Assembly (NCBI RefSeq): GCF_010093535.1
Contig: NW_022985184.1
Location: forward strand, 833,993 to 897,992
DNA: 64,000 nt
DNA from: Lindgomyces ingoldianus
Lineage: Eukaryota > Ascomycota > Dothideomycetes > Pleosporales > Lindgomycetaceae
Direction: 5' to 3'
Shown: in pieces, positions 11,596 through 23,789 of the stretch
Numbering within the stretch: the first letter of the stretch is position 1
Layout of the letters: each line of letters starts with the position of its first letter
Program-made: the position numbers and the translations under genes
Notes under the pieces: generated by a model
The model's database searches: none
What the model was told of the DNA's origin: nothing
The model's input: only the letters and a program-made list of their open reading frames with translations

Positions 11596-12509
11596 CTACC
11601 CTGGAACAGTAGTCCCACTGATGAAGACAGCAAGGACAGCGGCATAAGCTGCTCCCGCCGCTAGAGTCTCCAGCATGCCTGCCGGGGTGCCGAAAATCAA
11701 TGCAATAACGAATGTAGATGTGGAGAAGAAGATGACCAAAAACCGCATGCCACTAGAGTGCACCATGTTCAAAGCAACCATTGGCATTAGCAACAGTACT
11801 ATTGACATAACAGCCGTTATGACCTTGAGTATAACACGAACGTGTCTTTTTGGCACCATCACAACATTTCCGTAACCGTGTTGGTGAGAGGGATCCTGAT
11901 GCCAATATCAACAACCTGCAAACGATCGGGTGGGGCAAATACATACCATTTTCCAATTCTTACGAAGCTCACCCAAAGCATTCGTAATTCGCGTCGTGAG
12001 CAGTGAATCATCTCTACGCACAGCATGCCCAATACCACAGATGTTAACGATATCCCAGTCCTCAGCTTTCACATACTCGAATTCGGATCTTGCGATACAA
12101 CCCGTCGTTCTTAGCCATGTATCCATTACATGGAGATTGTGAATCGAAGAGTCTGGCATGTTCAAAATGTCTCTACTTCTTAGCAAAAGCTCATCTTGAC
12201 GACTGTGGTTAGTAGCTTCCTTTTGATGAAGGTCAAAATGAATCCTACCATATTCCTTGATTGCGACATCAAGCTTGCACATAACATCCTTTCTCTTCGC
12301 ATTCTTGTCCAGTCGCATGCTCCCTAGGAAAAGCTCGGCAGTTTCATCCCAGTCTATAGCTTTTAACTCCGACTCAAGCTTGGAGACTTCATCTTGCTTT
12401 GCGAGGAGTAGTCTCATTCTAGTTGTCTTAAACCGACGAAAGTTTTGGCACTGAGAATGGGAGGCGAGCCATGACGAATACAGGGGATACCCGGGCCGGT
12501 GAGTGTTGA
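11596..12509 (-). CDS. DUF6594 family membrane protein (5' end unresolved)
   Basis: Minus strand. Secure exons are 11947..about 12509 and 11596..11895, joined across a 51-nt intron (11896..11946). The body matches the fungal DUF6594 layout: PGYPLYSSWLASHSQ, then FRRFKTTRMRLLLAKQDE with VSKLESEL, a helical middle, and near the C-terminus a basic VPKRHVRVIL followed by two or three hydrophobic helices (VMSIVLLLMPMV, FLVIFFSTSTFVIALIF, AAGAAYAAVLAVFI). The function of the family is unknown; membrane anchoring by the C-terminus is likely. The intron acceptor after CATCAG was chosen because the earlier one gives an immediate stop. Upstream, an open frame at 12558..12767 may be the first exon, but I could not find a donor in matching phase, so the start is left open. 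A broken 5' end is also possible. Confidence 0.75.
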
Positions 12510-13195
12510 CTAAGAGTTACATCTTTAGTTAATATCAGCGAATATTCGTTTCCCATCTTACTCTCTCGGTCTCCCCACCATTGCCTCCAGTCTTCGCATT
12601 CTGAACCTATCAAAAGTGATCGGACCGCTTGTCTGCAGGTTGCGAGTATTGTCCAGAGAAGAGAACGCCGGCCCGGTGATGCAACTCCTGGCTGTGCACC
12701 TTCGACTAGATCTCATCAGCTCTGCACCATAATCACCGCAACTGGAACTCGCACTATTTTCAGTCATATCTACCTCTCGAGCTCTGTATAGCTTGGCGGG
12801 ATGGACGTGACGATCTTTTTCAAAAGGAAACTACGGTTTTCGCTATAGATTTCTAGCTCGGAAAGTCCGCATAAAATTGTGGATTTAAAGTAGCCTAAAT
12901 CTCCAAGTCGGATGCTTCACTCGTTCGCGATCATGAGTTGATAGGTATCTTCTAGGCTACAATCGCCGGTGGAAATTGTCAGCATTCGGAAACACCAAGG
13001 ATCTTCCAACGTCTGCCGATCTCCATGTTTCAGCTCCTGTGGGGGCTGAATGATTGATACATCACACACCCTCCACACCTTCCGGCCGGATACTCTGCAG
13101 ATATCAACGGGACACAATAAACAATTCCATAGTTTAACTAAACGTCGAAACGAAGAGCGTTCAAAACGATCAGGTCTACTACAATCCCCTTTATC
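12510..13195. other. intergenic stretch, may include a DUF6594 first exon
   Basis: The open minus-strand frame at 12558..12767 (MTENSASSS...) could be the missing N-terminus of the DUF6594 gene. It ends right at a consensus donor (GTAAGA) with a TTAACTAA branch site downstream, but the phase does not match the next exon. Beyond 12770 nothing was recognised. Confidence 0.35.
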
Positions 13196-13473
13196 ATGGA
13201 AGTCGTCACTGTTTTAGATGAATCTCAACAAAATGTAAAGTAGGAATCGCTTCCGAATCAGATTGATCTCTGGTGCTAACCATTTGACAGGCACGTTACT
13301 ATGTTGGAGATAAAGTAGACTGAATAGACGTTGTTGAAGGAAGGCGTGTATGGTTTACAGGCCTCATATTCCGAGTCTATTACGATGGCATCTTGTACAA
13401 ATTCAACGTTTCCGATGATGAGGGTAATACCTTGAAAACCAACGTCCCGGAGAGGGATCTACGGATGGCCTGA
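13196..13473 (+). pseudogene. small broken gene with a short chromo/SH3-like barrel signature
   Basis: From ATG 13196 a short first exon (MEVVTVLDESQQN) leads to a possible intron (GTAAAG...TTTGACAG). Then comes a frame reading ARYYVGDKVD, a TGA stop, and on through GLIFRVYYDGILYKFNVSDD to PERDLRMA and a stop at 13471..13473. The pattern VGDKV...Y.V.YDG.YKFNVSDD...E.DL resembles small fungal proteins with one beta-barrel-like unit. The in-frame TGA near 13320 and a strained splice pattern suggest a relic. Recoding or an unseen intron is possible but has no support. The function is unknown. Confidence 0.35.
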
Positions 13474-14168
13474 ATAAGACGACTGATGATAAGTGCTAAT
13501 GTTGAAGATATGTGGCGCATTGAATCTAAATTCAATGGAGAGGTTTCGTGACATCTGAGATCAGTTGCTCATCAAGTTCAGCTAGATACGAAAAGATGCA
13601 GTCGTGATAGGAGTAGTTATTGTGCATTTTGTTCAGTCGACTGATATCTGAATTGCGTTATGACAATGCTGTTTCTTCCTGCACCTCGAGGGAGCAGCAA
13701 CCAAGAGAAGAAGACAGGCTGTAAGTAGCAAGACGGGTGCCCCAGATACACTTATGGAATGTAACGGCCCCGTACCGCAAACATGGAGGTAGTAGCAGCG
13801 AATATCAGTTAAGTGATGTGAAGGCGGTGTTAGTTTAGTCATCGAGGTCTTGACAGGGATGATATCGCTGATCGCATGCAGGGCAGGGCAGTGAATGTGA
13901 ACCGAACTTTTCAAGATTCCCTTTCTACTTAGAACCACTACATTTTGGAGTCTTTCGCTTTATACCAACTCCCTAGCTGAAGTTTCGAGCATCCTGATAG
14001 GTTTCTTTGCCAAGCCATTGTGGCGTAATCCTAATTTCCCTTTCAGTTCCTTGATCCTTATATCTCTCCGCCATCAGCCGTCCCATCCTCGCCGCAACCT
14101 CTTTTCCCTCAAGCTTTACTTTGAATCAAATCAATTGATACAGCTCCTCCAGTCGAGTGTCTTTCATC
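13474..14168. other. intergenic stretch upstream of the Sec14-like gene
   Basis: No gene was recognised. Pyrimidine-rich sequence at about 14030..14165 is the likely promoter/5'-UTR of the downstream gene. Confidence 0.4.
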
Positions 14169-15398
14169 ATGGCCACTGCTGCTGTCGAACCCGCTCCCAC
14201 AACCACCGAACCCACCGAAAAGATTCTTCTAGTACCTTCAGCAGCTAATGATGCTTCGTCTGAAGCTCAGATCAGCACTGTAGACTCCAAGTCCATACGC
14301 GAAGGCAACGTCCCCCCCAGTCCCGAAGAGAATGTTCCCGTCACGAAGCCGTTCGAGCACCCAGAACCAGCCTGCAAGCCCGCTGCTCCCGTAACCCTCA
14401 CTACAGATCAACAATCCAAATATGACGAGCTTCTCAAGACTGCAAAGTCATGGGAAACTCTCCCGAAGACTTCTACGAAGAATGCAGAACAAACGCCGAT
14501 TCTAGATGAGGAGCGGATGTGGCTGACCCGCGAATGTCTCCTCCGATACCTGCGGGCTTCGAAATGGCATCTCGCGCAAGCGACTACCCGCCTCCACTCA
14601 ACCCTCATCTGGCGCCGTGAATACGGCACAGACACATTCACCGCAGACTATATATCGGAGGAAAACGCTACAGGCAAGCAAGTCATACTCGGATACGATA
14701 ACGAAGGAAGGCCGTGTCTGTACCTGCTTCCAAACAAGCAGAACACAAAAAACAGCCCAAAGCAGGTCGAGCATTTGGTATTTATGCTAGAGAGGACATT
14801 AGAGATTACACCGCCCGGACAAGAGACCCTTGCCTTACTCGTTGATTTCCGGAACTCGAGCGCTGGGTCGAATCCCTCGGTTGGCACGGGGCGACAGGTT
14901 TTGAATATTCTCCAGAACCACTATCCGGAGCGGTTAGGGAGGGCGCTGATTACGCATCGTAAGTATTATTTTCTGATCTTCCACCCTATAAGGAACACGA
15001 CCCGTTAACAGCCTGTTATAGTGCCCTGGTACGTAACCACCTTTCTCAAGCTTATTTCTCCCTTCATTGACCCTGTCACCAAAACCAAAATGCGTTACAA
15101 CGAGCCCCTCACCGACCACATCCCTGCGTCCCAACTCATGAAGAACGCTGGTGGTGACGTTGATTTCGAATACAACCATGAGGTTTACTGGCCAACTCTA
15201 AACGCGCTTGCGGATGAGCGAAGAAAGGCGAGGAAGGCAAGATGGGAAAGTGCGGGAAAATGCATCGGAGAGAGCGAGATCTATTTGTGGGGTGGTGGAG
15301 AGAAGAGTGTCGGGGCTATGGACGAGGAGGTTATAGAGGCTGTGCAGGGTTTGGCTGTTAAGGAAGGGGAAGGACAGGAGACGAAGGCAGAGTCCTGA
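14169..15398 (+). CDS. Sec14-like (CRAL-TRIO) phosphatidylinositol transfer protein
   Basis: Exons 14169..14958 and 15022..15398 (63-nt intron), 388 residues. Residues 1-100 are a Pro/Ser/Thr/Glu-rich disordered leader. Next is the CRAL-TRIO N-terminal helix region (WLTRECLLRYLRASKW). The lipid-binding CRAL-TRIO domain follows, with GRPCLYLLPNKQN, LALLVDFRNSS, VLNILQNHYPERLGRALI, VPWYVTTFLKLISPFID and the end piece MKNAGGDVDFEYNHEVYW. The last motif, with the leader and size, fits the Pdr16/Csr1-type subgroup that carries phosphatidylinositol and sterol between membranes and influences azole tolerance in yeast. Subgroup assignment is from memory of motifs, so only the Sec14-like call is firm. 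It probably acts at lipid droplets, ER or cell periphery. Confidence 0.9.
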
Positions 15399-15900
15399 TG
15401 AGGAAGGCTAGTTGATCTCTGTCTTGGGGGTGCAGGTAATGTGGTGGAGGTACACGCGATTATATTGCTCATTCTGAAGAGCAAGATTTTCCAATAGGAA
15501 GGGCTCGATATGTCGCCGCTTTCCTGCCTTCAAGCAGTTGGACATGGTCTAGTTGCATAGAGTTTATTAGAGTAATTTAATAACCCATTTCGCATATCCT
15601 CAAAAAACTCGTGAGATAACTTACGCAGGAAAAATAGCTATTTAGATTTTGTCCATCTGCCCATCGCAAAACAGAATAGGTATATTTAAATATGAACCTT
15701 GAGTAAGCCATACCTAGCTAGGTAGTGAGGAACTCCATACTTCGATCCCAGCCCACGCTATCCAAAGAAAAGCCCATGTCCACTCCCCATTACCCAAGCC
15801 AGGGTATCCCAAAATGTCCGCCTGGATAAGCGCCATGTCAGAAATCAAATTGAAGAGTAGTTCCTTTCCTTCAGCTATATCCTCTGCTCTGATTCCCCTA
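15399..15900. other. convergent 3' flanks
   Basis: This lies between convergent genes (Sec14-like plus, DUF4211 minus). It is A/T-rich around 15540..15700 and nothing coding was recognised. Confidence 0.4.
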
Positions 15901-18264
15901 TCAACCCCGTCGACCCCAGCCTCTATTGTAGTCATTCTTCGTTTCGAGGGCGAAGTCGATCTGATCCCGATACAAGCTATGCAGCTTGCGGATTTGGCCG
16001 TCCTTCTCCATCCTATCAACGATTTTGTTGGCGTACTTCTCGCGTTTTCGCTGGGACCACTTATCGCGCTTTAGAAGCTTCTCTGGTGTTTGGTGGCCTT
16101 GGGTAACGAGATAGTCAATCACCCAAGTGTAAAGGTGATATCGCCAATGGCGCAGAGTATGAGCTACTTGGGCATTCGCTTTGCAGGTAGAGCCGAGCGT
16201 GAATACGGTGCTAGCTGGAGGGAGAACTTCACCATTGGCGTTATATTCTTTCTTATTGCCAGCAGAATCCAGAGATATGGAGTCCGAGTCCGAGTCTTCT
16301 TCGTCAGAGTCGGAGGTTGAGTCCTTGTCGTCGTCGTCGTCTTCGTAAAGAGGCTCTAGTGTATCTTTATTATAGGGTTTCCCGGAGAAGCTGATGTTGT
16401 AACTAGCGGGGTGCTTCGTTCGATTACATGCCTGACAATGGGGTGAAGTGACATCCCTCTCTAGCTTGGAGATCTCGTTAATTGTGATATCCGGCCTTGA
16501 TCTCAGTGCTCTCGTGAAATCCGGAGTCCATACTGATGATGAAAACTTAGAGTTTACCAGCCCATTTACTTCGTCGTTCAGTTTACGAAACGTAAGCTCG
16601 TAGATTTCGTCGTCTGATGAGAAGCCTGGGTTGATCTTCTTCTGAACCATCCACTCTATTGCATACTTGAAGAGTTCGCGGGGCTTCTTGCTGTTCATGG
16701 AAGTGAATGCAAGAGGGATGCCACTGAGCTCAGCAGGTGCACCGAGGAAGTCATCGCCGTTTTCGTCTTCATCAACGACGAAGTCTGCATCATCAACGTT
16801 CTCTTGGAACATGTCCAATGTATCAACACGGCAGTTATAAGGATGCACGTCATCCGTCGAAAAGTCCTCATCCTCATCGACCTCGCCATCCCCATTCTCC
16901 TCTTCCTCTTCGTCCCCCCCTATAACCTCAAGATCGTCTTCCAAGTCAGAGCGAACGAATGCACCCTTTCTAGCAGAAGGGACGGAAGGCGACAGCTCTG
17001 AGCGTGGACCAGCTCGACGGCGCTTGAGGGCCTCAAGGGCTTTTTGCCGTGCATTCATTGGCCTTGAAGATCTATTTCTAAGACGACCATTATCCGGCGG
17101 AGGTGAAGACCTTAAGAACTCTAGATCTTCTTCTAAATCTTCCTGCTCTTTACGGACACGTTGTTGATCCTTTCTATGAGAATGACCTCTCGCGGGGGTA
17201 GGCTCCTCTTCGTCGCTGTCGCCGTCCGATACGTCATGCTGGATTTTCTTTCGGATTAGACGTCTGCCTGGTGTTCTGATCTCGTCTTCACTCTCTTCGT
17301 CTTCCGGCGTTAATCGGTATCTTGCTCCCCGTCTCGTATGCATACTGAGCGGCACATCGTCATCCTCGGACTCTTCCTGTTCCACAGCCTCATCAGGAAC
17401 CTCAAACAAACTTCCCCGTTGTCGACGAATTGTAGGTCGACAGGTGCGCCGCGCTGGCGTCGTATCAGGCATGACCTCGCTATCACTAGATTCATTCTTC
17501 ATATTGACGACTTCCGGAGAGGATAGCCTGCCCAATACCGAGTCCGTTTCATTCGAACGTTGAAGGTTAGCTGCCGTCTTGTCGTTCTTGACTGACCTGG
17601 CCCTCTTAGAAGCTGATTGTAGATCTGACTCGGGTTCCCTCAGTGGTATTTGGTTCTGCTTATGGCTCGATTGCCGTAATCTAGAGCTCTTCCGGTCACC
17701 CTCGTATCCTGATTTCTGTAGGCTTGTGCTCTTTGCTGCTTTCAATTGCCTGTCTTTCGTACGCTTCTTTGGTGTGGGTTTGATCGGCGCTGGTTCGTCT
17801 TCGGATGTCTCTGAAGAGCTACTAGAAGATACTAATTGCTCATCATCGCTCGTGCCGAACATCCCATGGAGCTGGGTGGCAACTGGCATCCCGAGTCTCA
17901 TACCTCTTTCTGCATCCCGCTTGTAGGACTTGTCTCGGCCGAGGGCCTGGGAGGACTTCTTTGGCGTTGGGAGGCCTACAAGTAATAGTCAGGCAATAGT
18001 CTTCAAAGTAACAGGATTGTTGGTCCCGGCAAACTTACCGAACGAAGGCTCTGGTTCGTCCTCACTGTCGATTATGGGTCTCGTAAACTGTGTTCGCCCA
18101 TAGGCAACCTTCCGTTTCTTGGATGGAAATCCATCATATGTTTGAGCCGTGACCCGGTCGCGGTCTTGGATGGGCAGGTGCGCTGCTCCGGGCGAGGAGG
18201 CTGGCACGGGTGAAAAATTCAGTTTGGTTTGGCGTGTTGTGTTTCTTGAACGCTTTCTAGGCAT
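15901..18264 (-). CDS. DUF4211-domain nuclear protein
   Basis: Minus strand, exons 18039..18264 and 15901..17975 (63-nt intron), 766 residues. It starts MPRKRSRNTTRQTKLNFSP. The first 500 residues are low complexity, rich in Lys/Arg clusters (SKKRKV, RRLIRKK) and acidic runs (ESEDDD, DEEEEENGDGEVDEDED), as in chromatin-associated proteins with nuclear import signals. The C-terminal DUF4211 domain shows EWMVQKKINPGF, VWTPDFTRALRSRPDI, the cysteine pair HCQACNRTKHPASYNISFSG and KPYNKDTLEPLY. After an acidic stretch it ends with HTLRHWRYHLYTWV and a charged helix. The function of DUF4211 proteins in fungi is poorly defined; a nuclear, DNA- or chromatin-linked role is inferred from composition only. 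The (GTC)n-like run at 16327..16344 encodes Asp repeats and could vary in length. Confidence 0.88.
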
Positions 18265-19718
18265 GGTTGACAGCGATAGCTAGGCGACACACGAAATATG
18301 CCGCCTTAATTTCAAGTTCAGGCTGTCGGTTATCCCATTTGTGTCCGTTGTCGCGATGAGGTGGCGGGTGGCAAGTAGCGAGGGATGAGGTAACGGATCT
18401 TACGACCTCAAGGCTCTCTCACCGAGAATTTCAATTAGCAAGCGAGGTAAGTATGTTTAGATAGAGTATGAACTGAAATCAATAATAGTCCACGGACTGA
18501 AGCGTTGAGGTTGTTGTTTCTAACATATCGACAGCTGAGGGGCGACTCCAATTATCCCCAGAACCCGACGTGACGCCAACACACGTGACATATTGTCATT
18601 ACTATATGCCAAGTGATTAGATTAGATTGAACTGCAAGAACTCGCAGTTTGTGGGTCTGCTTGAAGTTGGAGCTAAGGTGGCAGAATGTCAAGGAGAATT
18701 GGGTGGATGCGGTGGCTACTGCGCAGGTGAAATACGAGTCGATGATGGTGACGAGAGGAGTGTTCTTAATGTGAGGGGTCCCGCAAGCGCCCAAACTCTT
18801 TCGAAGACTGATATAAGGTCCTTCTACCCATTTATTAGACCCTCTTCGATCACAATAAACCAAGGCAGTTCTCAAGTATGCACTCGGCCGATCTCGCAAA
18901 CGTCGACCCTGGTCTCGTGTCAATGTGTACAGCCTCAACTCTCAAGTCGTGGGTCCAATTAGAGTCAGGGTTCCTTGCTCTTGCCGTTAACATGGATATG
19001 CGCAGAATTCCATAGACCCCATCATTCGACCGTTCCTCAGTCAGATATACTTCGTACATTCCCCAATTCGACCTCCGTCCGCCGCAATATGATCCGTGCA
19101 CATTACACAGCCAGCAACCATCCGACCATCCGGCAGTGACTTCCCCTGAATTCATTTTCTACCCTGGCCTGAGGCTGACTTTTCAGGTTTGTGTACCTGC
19201 AGACTGTCTTTGCTTTTGTTTCGAGGCCCAAGAGTACGTGGAAGTGGCGGTGTTCACCTCGAATCTCCCAAGCAACCAGCTGCGCCCGAGGGTGAACCAC
19301 AGAACCGGATGCTTCGGCTGAGTAGATGTCTGCTTTTGTGGTTAGTCTTGCGAATCCCTATATCGCAGAATCCATCGAGCGCGTATTTCCTACAAACTTA
19401 GTCCTGATCGAGCAGGCAGCCGCTTATGTCAAGTGTTTTCTCAAGTGCATGCCTCTTAGTTTACACCGCGTACGTCGAAGGAAGAACCCCCTGGATGGCA
19501 ACTGGAGTTAGTCCCAAACCGCCCGAGATCTCACCAGACCCTGAAGTATATATGCTTGTCAATGTCTCCAGACAGATATATGGAGAACACATCCAGCCTG
19601 TCAGGATTCACTTCTCAAACCATTAGGTTTCTTCTTTCGCCCACGTCCTTCGTTCCTAAAACTTCCCACTCTTGTATTTTCCTTCTTCTTTTGTCCTACA
19701 TTCTGGTACATACAGAGT
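18265..19718. other. 1.45-kb intergenic region between divergent genes
   Basis: This lies between DUF4211 (minus) and the RTA1-like gene (plus). Several open frames of 60-130 codons exist on both strands but none shows a family motif or consistent splice pattern. A CACGTG lies near 18582. A non-coding RNA or rapidly evolving small gene cannot be excluded. Confidence 0.4.
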
Positions 19719-20974
19719 ATGTCGGTCGCAATCAACGCCCCGACCTCCGTTCATGAGCTCCTTGCTCGGGCGGCAGCCTCTTGTGTGAGCGCCGTTCCGG
19801 ACAAGAATGGCTATGTTCCGCCTCACACTTGCAATTCTAACTATGATTATTACCCTTCCTTTGCCCTAGCAGTTATATTCTGCGGCCTCTTTCTCCTGAC
19901 GACAGTCCTACACATATTCCAGGCGTTCTATTACAAGAAAGGATTCTGCGCCGTCATTATAATGGGAGCGCTGTGGGAAGTTGCTTCCTTTATCCTACGT
20001 GTTCTCGGAACGAAGGACCAGCAAAAGAGGTTCTATGCCTCGAACAGCTTTCTCCTCTTCACTCTAGCACCATTATGTGAGTCTTTCGCTGCTTCCCCAC
20101 CGAACTATGTCTCACAATCAAACAGGGATAAATGCGTTCGTCTACATGGTCGCAGGCCGTTTGATCTTCTGTTTCGTTCCCTCCAGAAAAGTCTTCGGAA
20201 TTAAGGCCACATGGATTGGAAAGCTCTTTGTAGTCTTTGACATTATTTCATTCATCATTCAGCTTAGTGGAGGCCTAATGATCAGCCCAGGGGCTAGCGA
20301 GGCGAACAAACAGAACGGTTTACACATCTACCAAGCCGGCATTGGAGCTCAACAAGGTTTTGTGGTGATGTTCATTGTGGTCATGATTGGATTCCACAAG
20401 TCCATGTACGATCTGGAGAAAACTGGATGGAGAGATAATCTTGGAAGGAAATGGAAGTTGATGATTTGGCTCCTATACCTCATCCTACTCTTGATCACGG
20501 TAAGTTCTAAGTTATTCCGGGAACAAAGCGCCCCTACTAATGAACAAGATTCGCATAATCTACCGACTAGCCGAATATCTCCTTGGCCTCGACGATTCGA
20601 ACCCTTTACCCAACCATGAAGTCTACATGTACGTACTAGACGCTGTTCCAATGTTCGTTTCACTTGCAATCTTGAACATTATGCACCCAGGACGTGTGCT
20701 CTTTGGTCCAGGATCCGACTACAGGCAGGGCAAGAAACAGTTGAGGCTCGAAAAAAAAGTCGCGAAGAAAGCGCGTAAACAAGGAAAACGGGATACAGTT
20801 AATGGTTATGGGGATGATGAGGAGAGAATGATAGGATATGAGCTCAGCAGCAGAAATGGAAGTACGGCGTATCTGGGAACAGAGCCGTCGACGTATTCGC
20901 CATTAAGCCATGAGCGCGCTGGAGCGAGCCATTTACAGCCACCGCTATATGATCCACACCGTGGGCATGGATAA
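19719..20974 (+). CDS. RTA1-like multispan membrane protein
   Basis: Exons 19719..20076, 20126..20499 and 20549..20974 (49-nt introns), 385 residues. After an extracellular N-terminus the protein has about seven hydrophobic helices: FALAVIFCGLFLLTTVLHIF, FCAVIIMGALWEVASFILRV, FLLFTLAPL, INAFVYMVAGRLIFCF, IGKLFVVFDIISFIIQLSGG, GFVVMFIVVMIGF and LMIWLLYLILLLIT. It then has the characteristic YRLAEYLLG...HEVYMYVLDAVPMFVSLAILNIMHPGR block. The tail is basic then Ser/Tyr-rich and cytoplasmic. The RTA1/RTM1 family in yeast includes Rsb1, a sphingoid-base translocator, and proteins linked to resistance to 7-aminocholesterol. Substrate cannot be assigned here. Intron 2 carries a TACTAAT branch site. 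Confidence 0.92.
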
Positions 20975-21343
20975 AGTGTCGTACCGTTATCAATGAGTCC
21001 TCAAGCTATTTCTTACATTTAATTAGACTTTACTAGACTTATCTCCACGACCTCAGCTTTGAAACTTGTCACGAGAGGCGAAGCATAGACTCGAAGTTTT
21101 GCTACTTGTCATAGAATGTAGAACATGACAGAAATCTTTTAGGACGGAAACTTGCTATTCTTTTGGCGTCCTCCCTGGCTCTCGCAAGAGGTAAAATACA
21201 GAGACTATCCCCCAGCTAGGTTCTATGTTGTGGGATAGCATGCTGTAGTTTCTTATACGTAACCGAATTAGGCTAGCGTCGGATCGGAACACCATCTCGC
21301 TGTGCCGCAATCTGCTGAACGTATATAACAGTGATCGTGCTCC
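20975..21343. other. intergenic stretch
   Basis: Nothing was recognised. It contains the 3' flank of the RTA1-like gene and the promoter side of the DUF7730 gene. Confidence 0.4.
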
Positions 21344-22310
21344 ATGTTTCCCTGTATCTCTTCAATCCCCGATATGCGTAAATTCTTTTCCCGAAAACTT
21401 CATAGAAAAGCTGTGAAGCGACCGGGGAAAAATCATCCACGGACACGCGTAACTTTCGTTGAATCAATCCCACATGGGCCAGTGCAACCCCAAAACCAGT
21501 CTTCTTTCTTTGACAAACTGTCTACGGAATTACGTATCCTGATCTATGCGGCTTTTCTCGGGCACCCTGTCCGACCGATGCACATTGTGCCATTTGACGA
21601 TGGATCTGGACGCCTGGGCCGTCGGCGTTGTGAGGATATGAAATCTAAATATCCAACGTGGCAACACAAGTGCTTTGGCTTCTGGCTAGAAACGGGCCTA
21701 AACCGCTCGGGGGTGACCCACCTAAGGACGCCGTATTCAAATGACAAATTGCTTGTCCTTCTACTGGCCTGTCGTTTGATGTACGTTAGGTCTTTCTTCC
21801 ATCTCATCTCAGTGTTAACAAACCTTAAAAAGCTACTCTGAAGCTATTAAGATACTGTACACCGCGAATGAGTTCAGCTTCAAAGGCGCAAAAGGCGTCC
21901 TAGCCCTGAGGGCCGTTGTCCCTACGTCCCATTGGCACACTATACGACACGTTCATGTCTCAACTATGTTCTTAACCCCAAAGGATTACTGGTCTAAGCA
22001 TGAGAACTACCCCCCGGAGAATTTCGCAAACTGGACTGAGAGTTGTAATGCTCTCCAAGACTTGCGTGACCTTCGAACCCTCCGCATCGACATTGTCGTC
22101 TACGACTCCTTCGATCGCGAACACCCTGGAGCTGTTGATGATGCCTCACTTGTCTCGATTTTACAACCGCTCAAAGATATCAAGGCCCAGGTGTTAGAAG
22201 TCGAATTAAATTTTCCGATCCCTGATACGGTTAGACGTGCGCTCAGCAAAATCAACTTCACTATTTCAACTAAAAAGAGGCCTTACAACACTGAGTTATT
22301 CTGGGTTTGA
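21344..22310 (+). CDS. DUF7730-type fungal protein
   Basis: Exons 21344..21780 and 21833..22310 (52-nt intron), 304 residues; a second in-frame ATG at 21374 is an equally good start. The diagnostic part is SFFDKLSTELRILIYAAFLG near residue 60, the 2EXR/F-box-like opening of the large fungal DUF7730 family. After LLLACRLI the intron-spanning YSEAIKILYTANEFSFKG follows, the usual family segment in which a short helix leads into the leucine-rich second half. The C-terminal half has regularly spaced hydrophobic strands (LRDLRTLRIDIVVYD, IKAQVLEVELNFPIPD). Families of this kind are expanded in plant-associated fungi and have no established function; a protein-protein interaction role is a guess. 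Confidence 0.82.
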
Positions 22311-22411
22311 CAAGAGGTTCCAGTTGAATGATAATTTTGCAACTACGGCATGAACCCTCTGCTTTCTCCAAAACCTATCTACCTCTGCACCCCACAGAGA
22401 CTCGCTAGGCC

Positions 22412-23789
22412 TTAAACGATGGGGTGAATCCTGCCATCCTCATCAACTCTTCTCGGCCAGGTATCATCCAACAGCCTGCAAGCTGTCACAGAAATGTCAG
22501 CTCAGGATCTTAGGCAAATAGAAAGAAGCCTACCACTACCGAACAGTGCAACCGAATCGGCATTGTTATCCGCGGCGCCCTGCAGTGAATTCTTAACACC
22601 TCTAACACCTTCTCCAAATCTAGCAAGGTCTTTGGCCCACTTCCATCCGTAACATGGCACTTTAAGGAACCTTAAAAACCAATTCTTCGGATGAGGAACC
22701 TGGCGTCCCAACCTAAATCAGTATCGTTTCACGATATACAGGAAACCCGAGTTTGGGAACTTACATCAGCAAGACCAACTATATTTTGCCCACCAACCGA
22801 AGTTTGCCAAGCTGATCTTCCGTGCGTCATTTCGTGCAAGAGGACTTTGTCGAGAAGATTGAATGCATCTGCAATTTCACACGTAAGCATTTCGCTTCTC
22901 CATTCAAGACTAAGCATAAGCCATTGGGCTTACCTATCTGCCTAAGGATGTGATTCGTTGATTCAGTGACCTTGACTACAGTGCGCCCAATATTCGATCT
23001 AGCGACATCATTATGGAGCTTGTAATCATGATTCTTAATCCAATCCACGAACCAGGGACAGATCTGGATTTGTGTAGGTTTCTCGGTTTCAGTGTACACC
23101 CACTGTGATTCTGTCTGTTCAAATACTTCGGCCGTTAGCACCGGGTTGACAGTCACCGCCAGGGCGACTTTGTCATCCATATCTCGACGTCTGCCTTTAC
23201 ATTGCTGTTCGTTGTAGTACAGGAGCTGGTTAATTGCTGGTAAAGGTTAGTGGTGACTTGTCTGTTCGCAATTCTACCCTGTAACGGCAGAATGTGGGCG
23301 TACGATGGAGAAAATCAACCAACTTTTATCTTTGTAGAGCTTTTTACCCTCGTCTATTAATTCGAACCTTGAATCGTCACAAAAAATTATCTTACAAAGA
23401 GTCAGAATCTTCATCCAGCATGTCTTAAATCACCATGAAGGAGACTAGGTGCTCACCACGTCAAGGTCCCCTACATTTTCCTGCGTAACTTCGGTCCGAT
23501 ACATCCTACCAATCTGATGCAGTACCGCTTTCACTTTCGACATATCTGTCTTCCTCGGATCCTTTCCGTCTTTCGTGAAAAGATTTCGGATCAGATCAGT
23601 TGTGTCTTGTGTCCAGGGATTCTGATTTAGATGGTTTAGAGCTGAGTCCACCATTGCCATAGCGCCTGTCATGCCGTTGCGAATCTCGGTTTCGATACCA
23701 ACGCTTTTGCATCCTTGGTCAATTTTGTAGGCTGGGATACAGGAAGGGAGTAGTAAAAAAGTTGGGAGGAATACATCTAGGTGCAACAT
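22412..23789 (-). CDS. secreted HExxH metallopeptidase (Asp-zincin-like)
   Basis: Minus strand, six exons (23457..23789, 23348..23390, 22934..23236, 22765..22868, 22534..22699, 22412..22482), 339 residues, every join in phase. The N-terminus MLHLDVFLPTFLLLPSCIPA is a signal peptide. The catalytic region reads DKVLLHEMTHG, an HExxH zinc motif, followed by VPCYGWKWAKDLA and NNADSVALF, the order seen in Asp-zincins (M35/lysine-specific metallo-endopeptidase-like), where a later Asp is the third ligand. IIFCDDSRFELID and the ICPWF segment supply paired cysteines. The intron before the last exon has a perfect GCTGAC branch site; ignoring it gives a shorter tail. The longest intron (23237..23347) uses donor GTAAAA and is the weakest join. 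The protein is probably exported; substrates are unknown. It is divergent from another secreted-protein gene. Confidence 0.82.

Noticed and set aside
16327..16344. GTC/GTCGTC run as a microsatellite of interest
   Set aside because: It encodes an Asp run in the DUF4211 protein and fits its acidic low-complexity linker.
18552..18962. Overlapping open frames on both strands in the 18.3-19.7 kb gap
   Set aside because: No family motif, no splice logic and unlikely composition; treated as chance.
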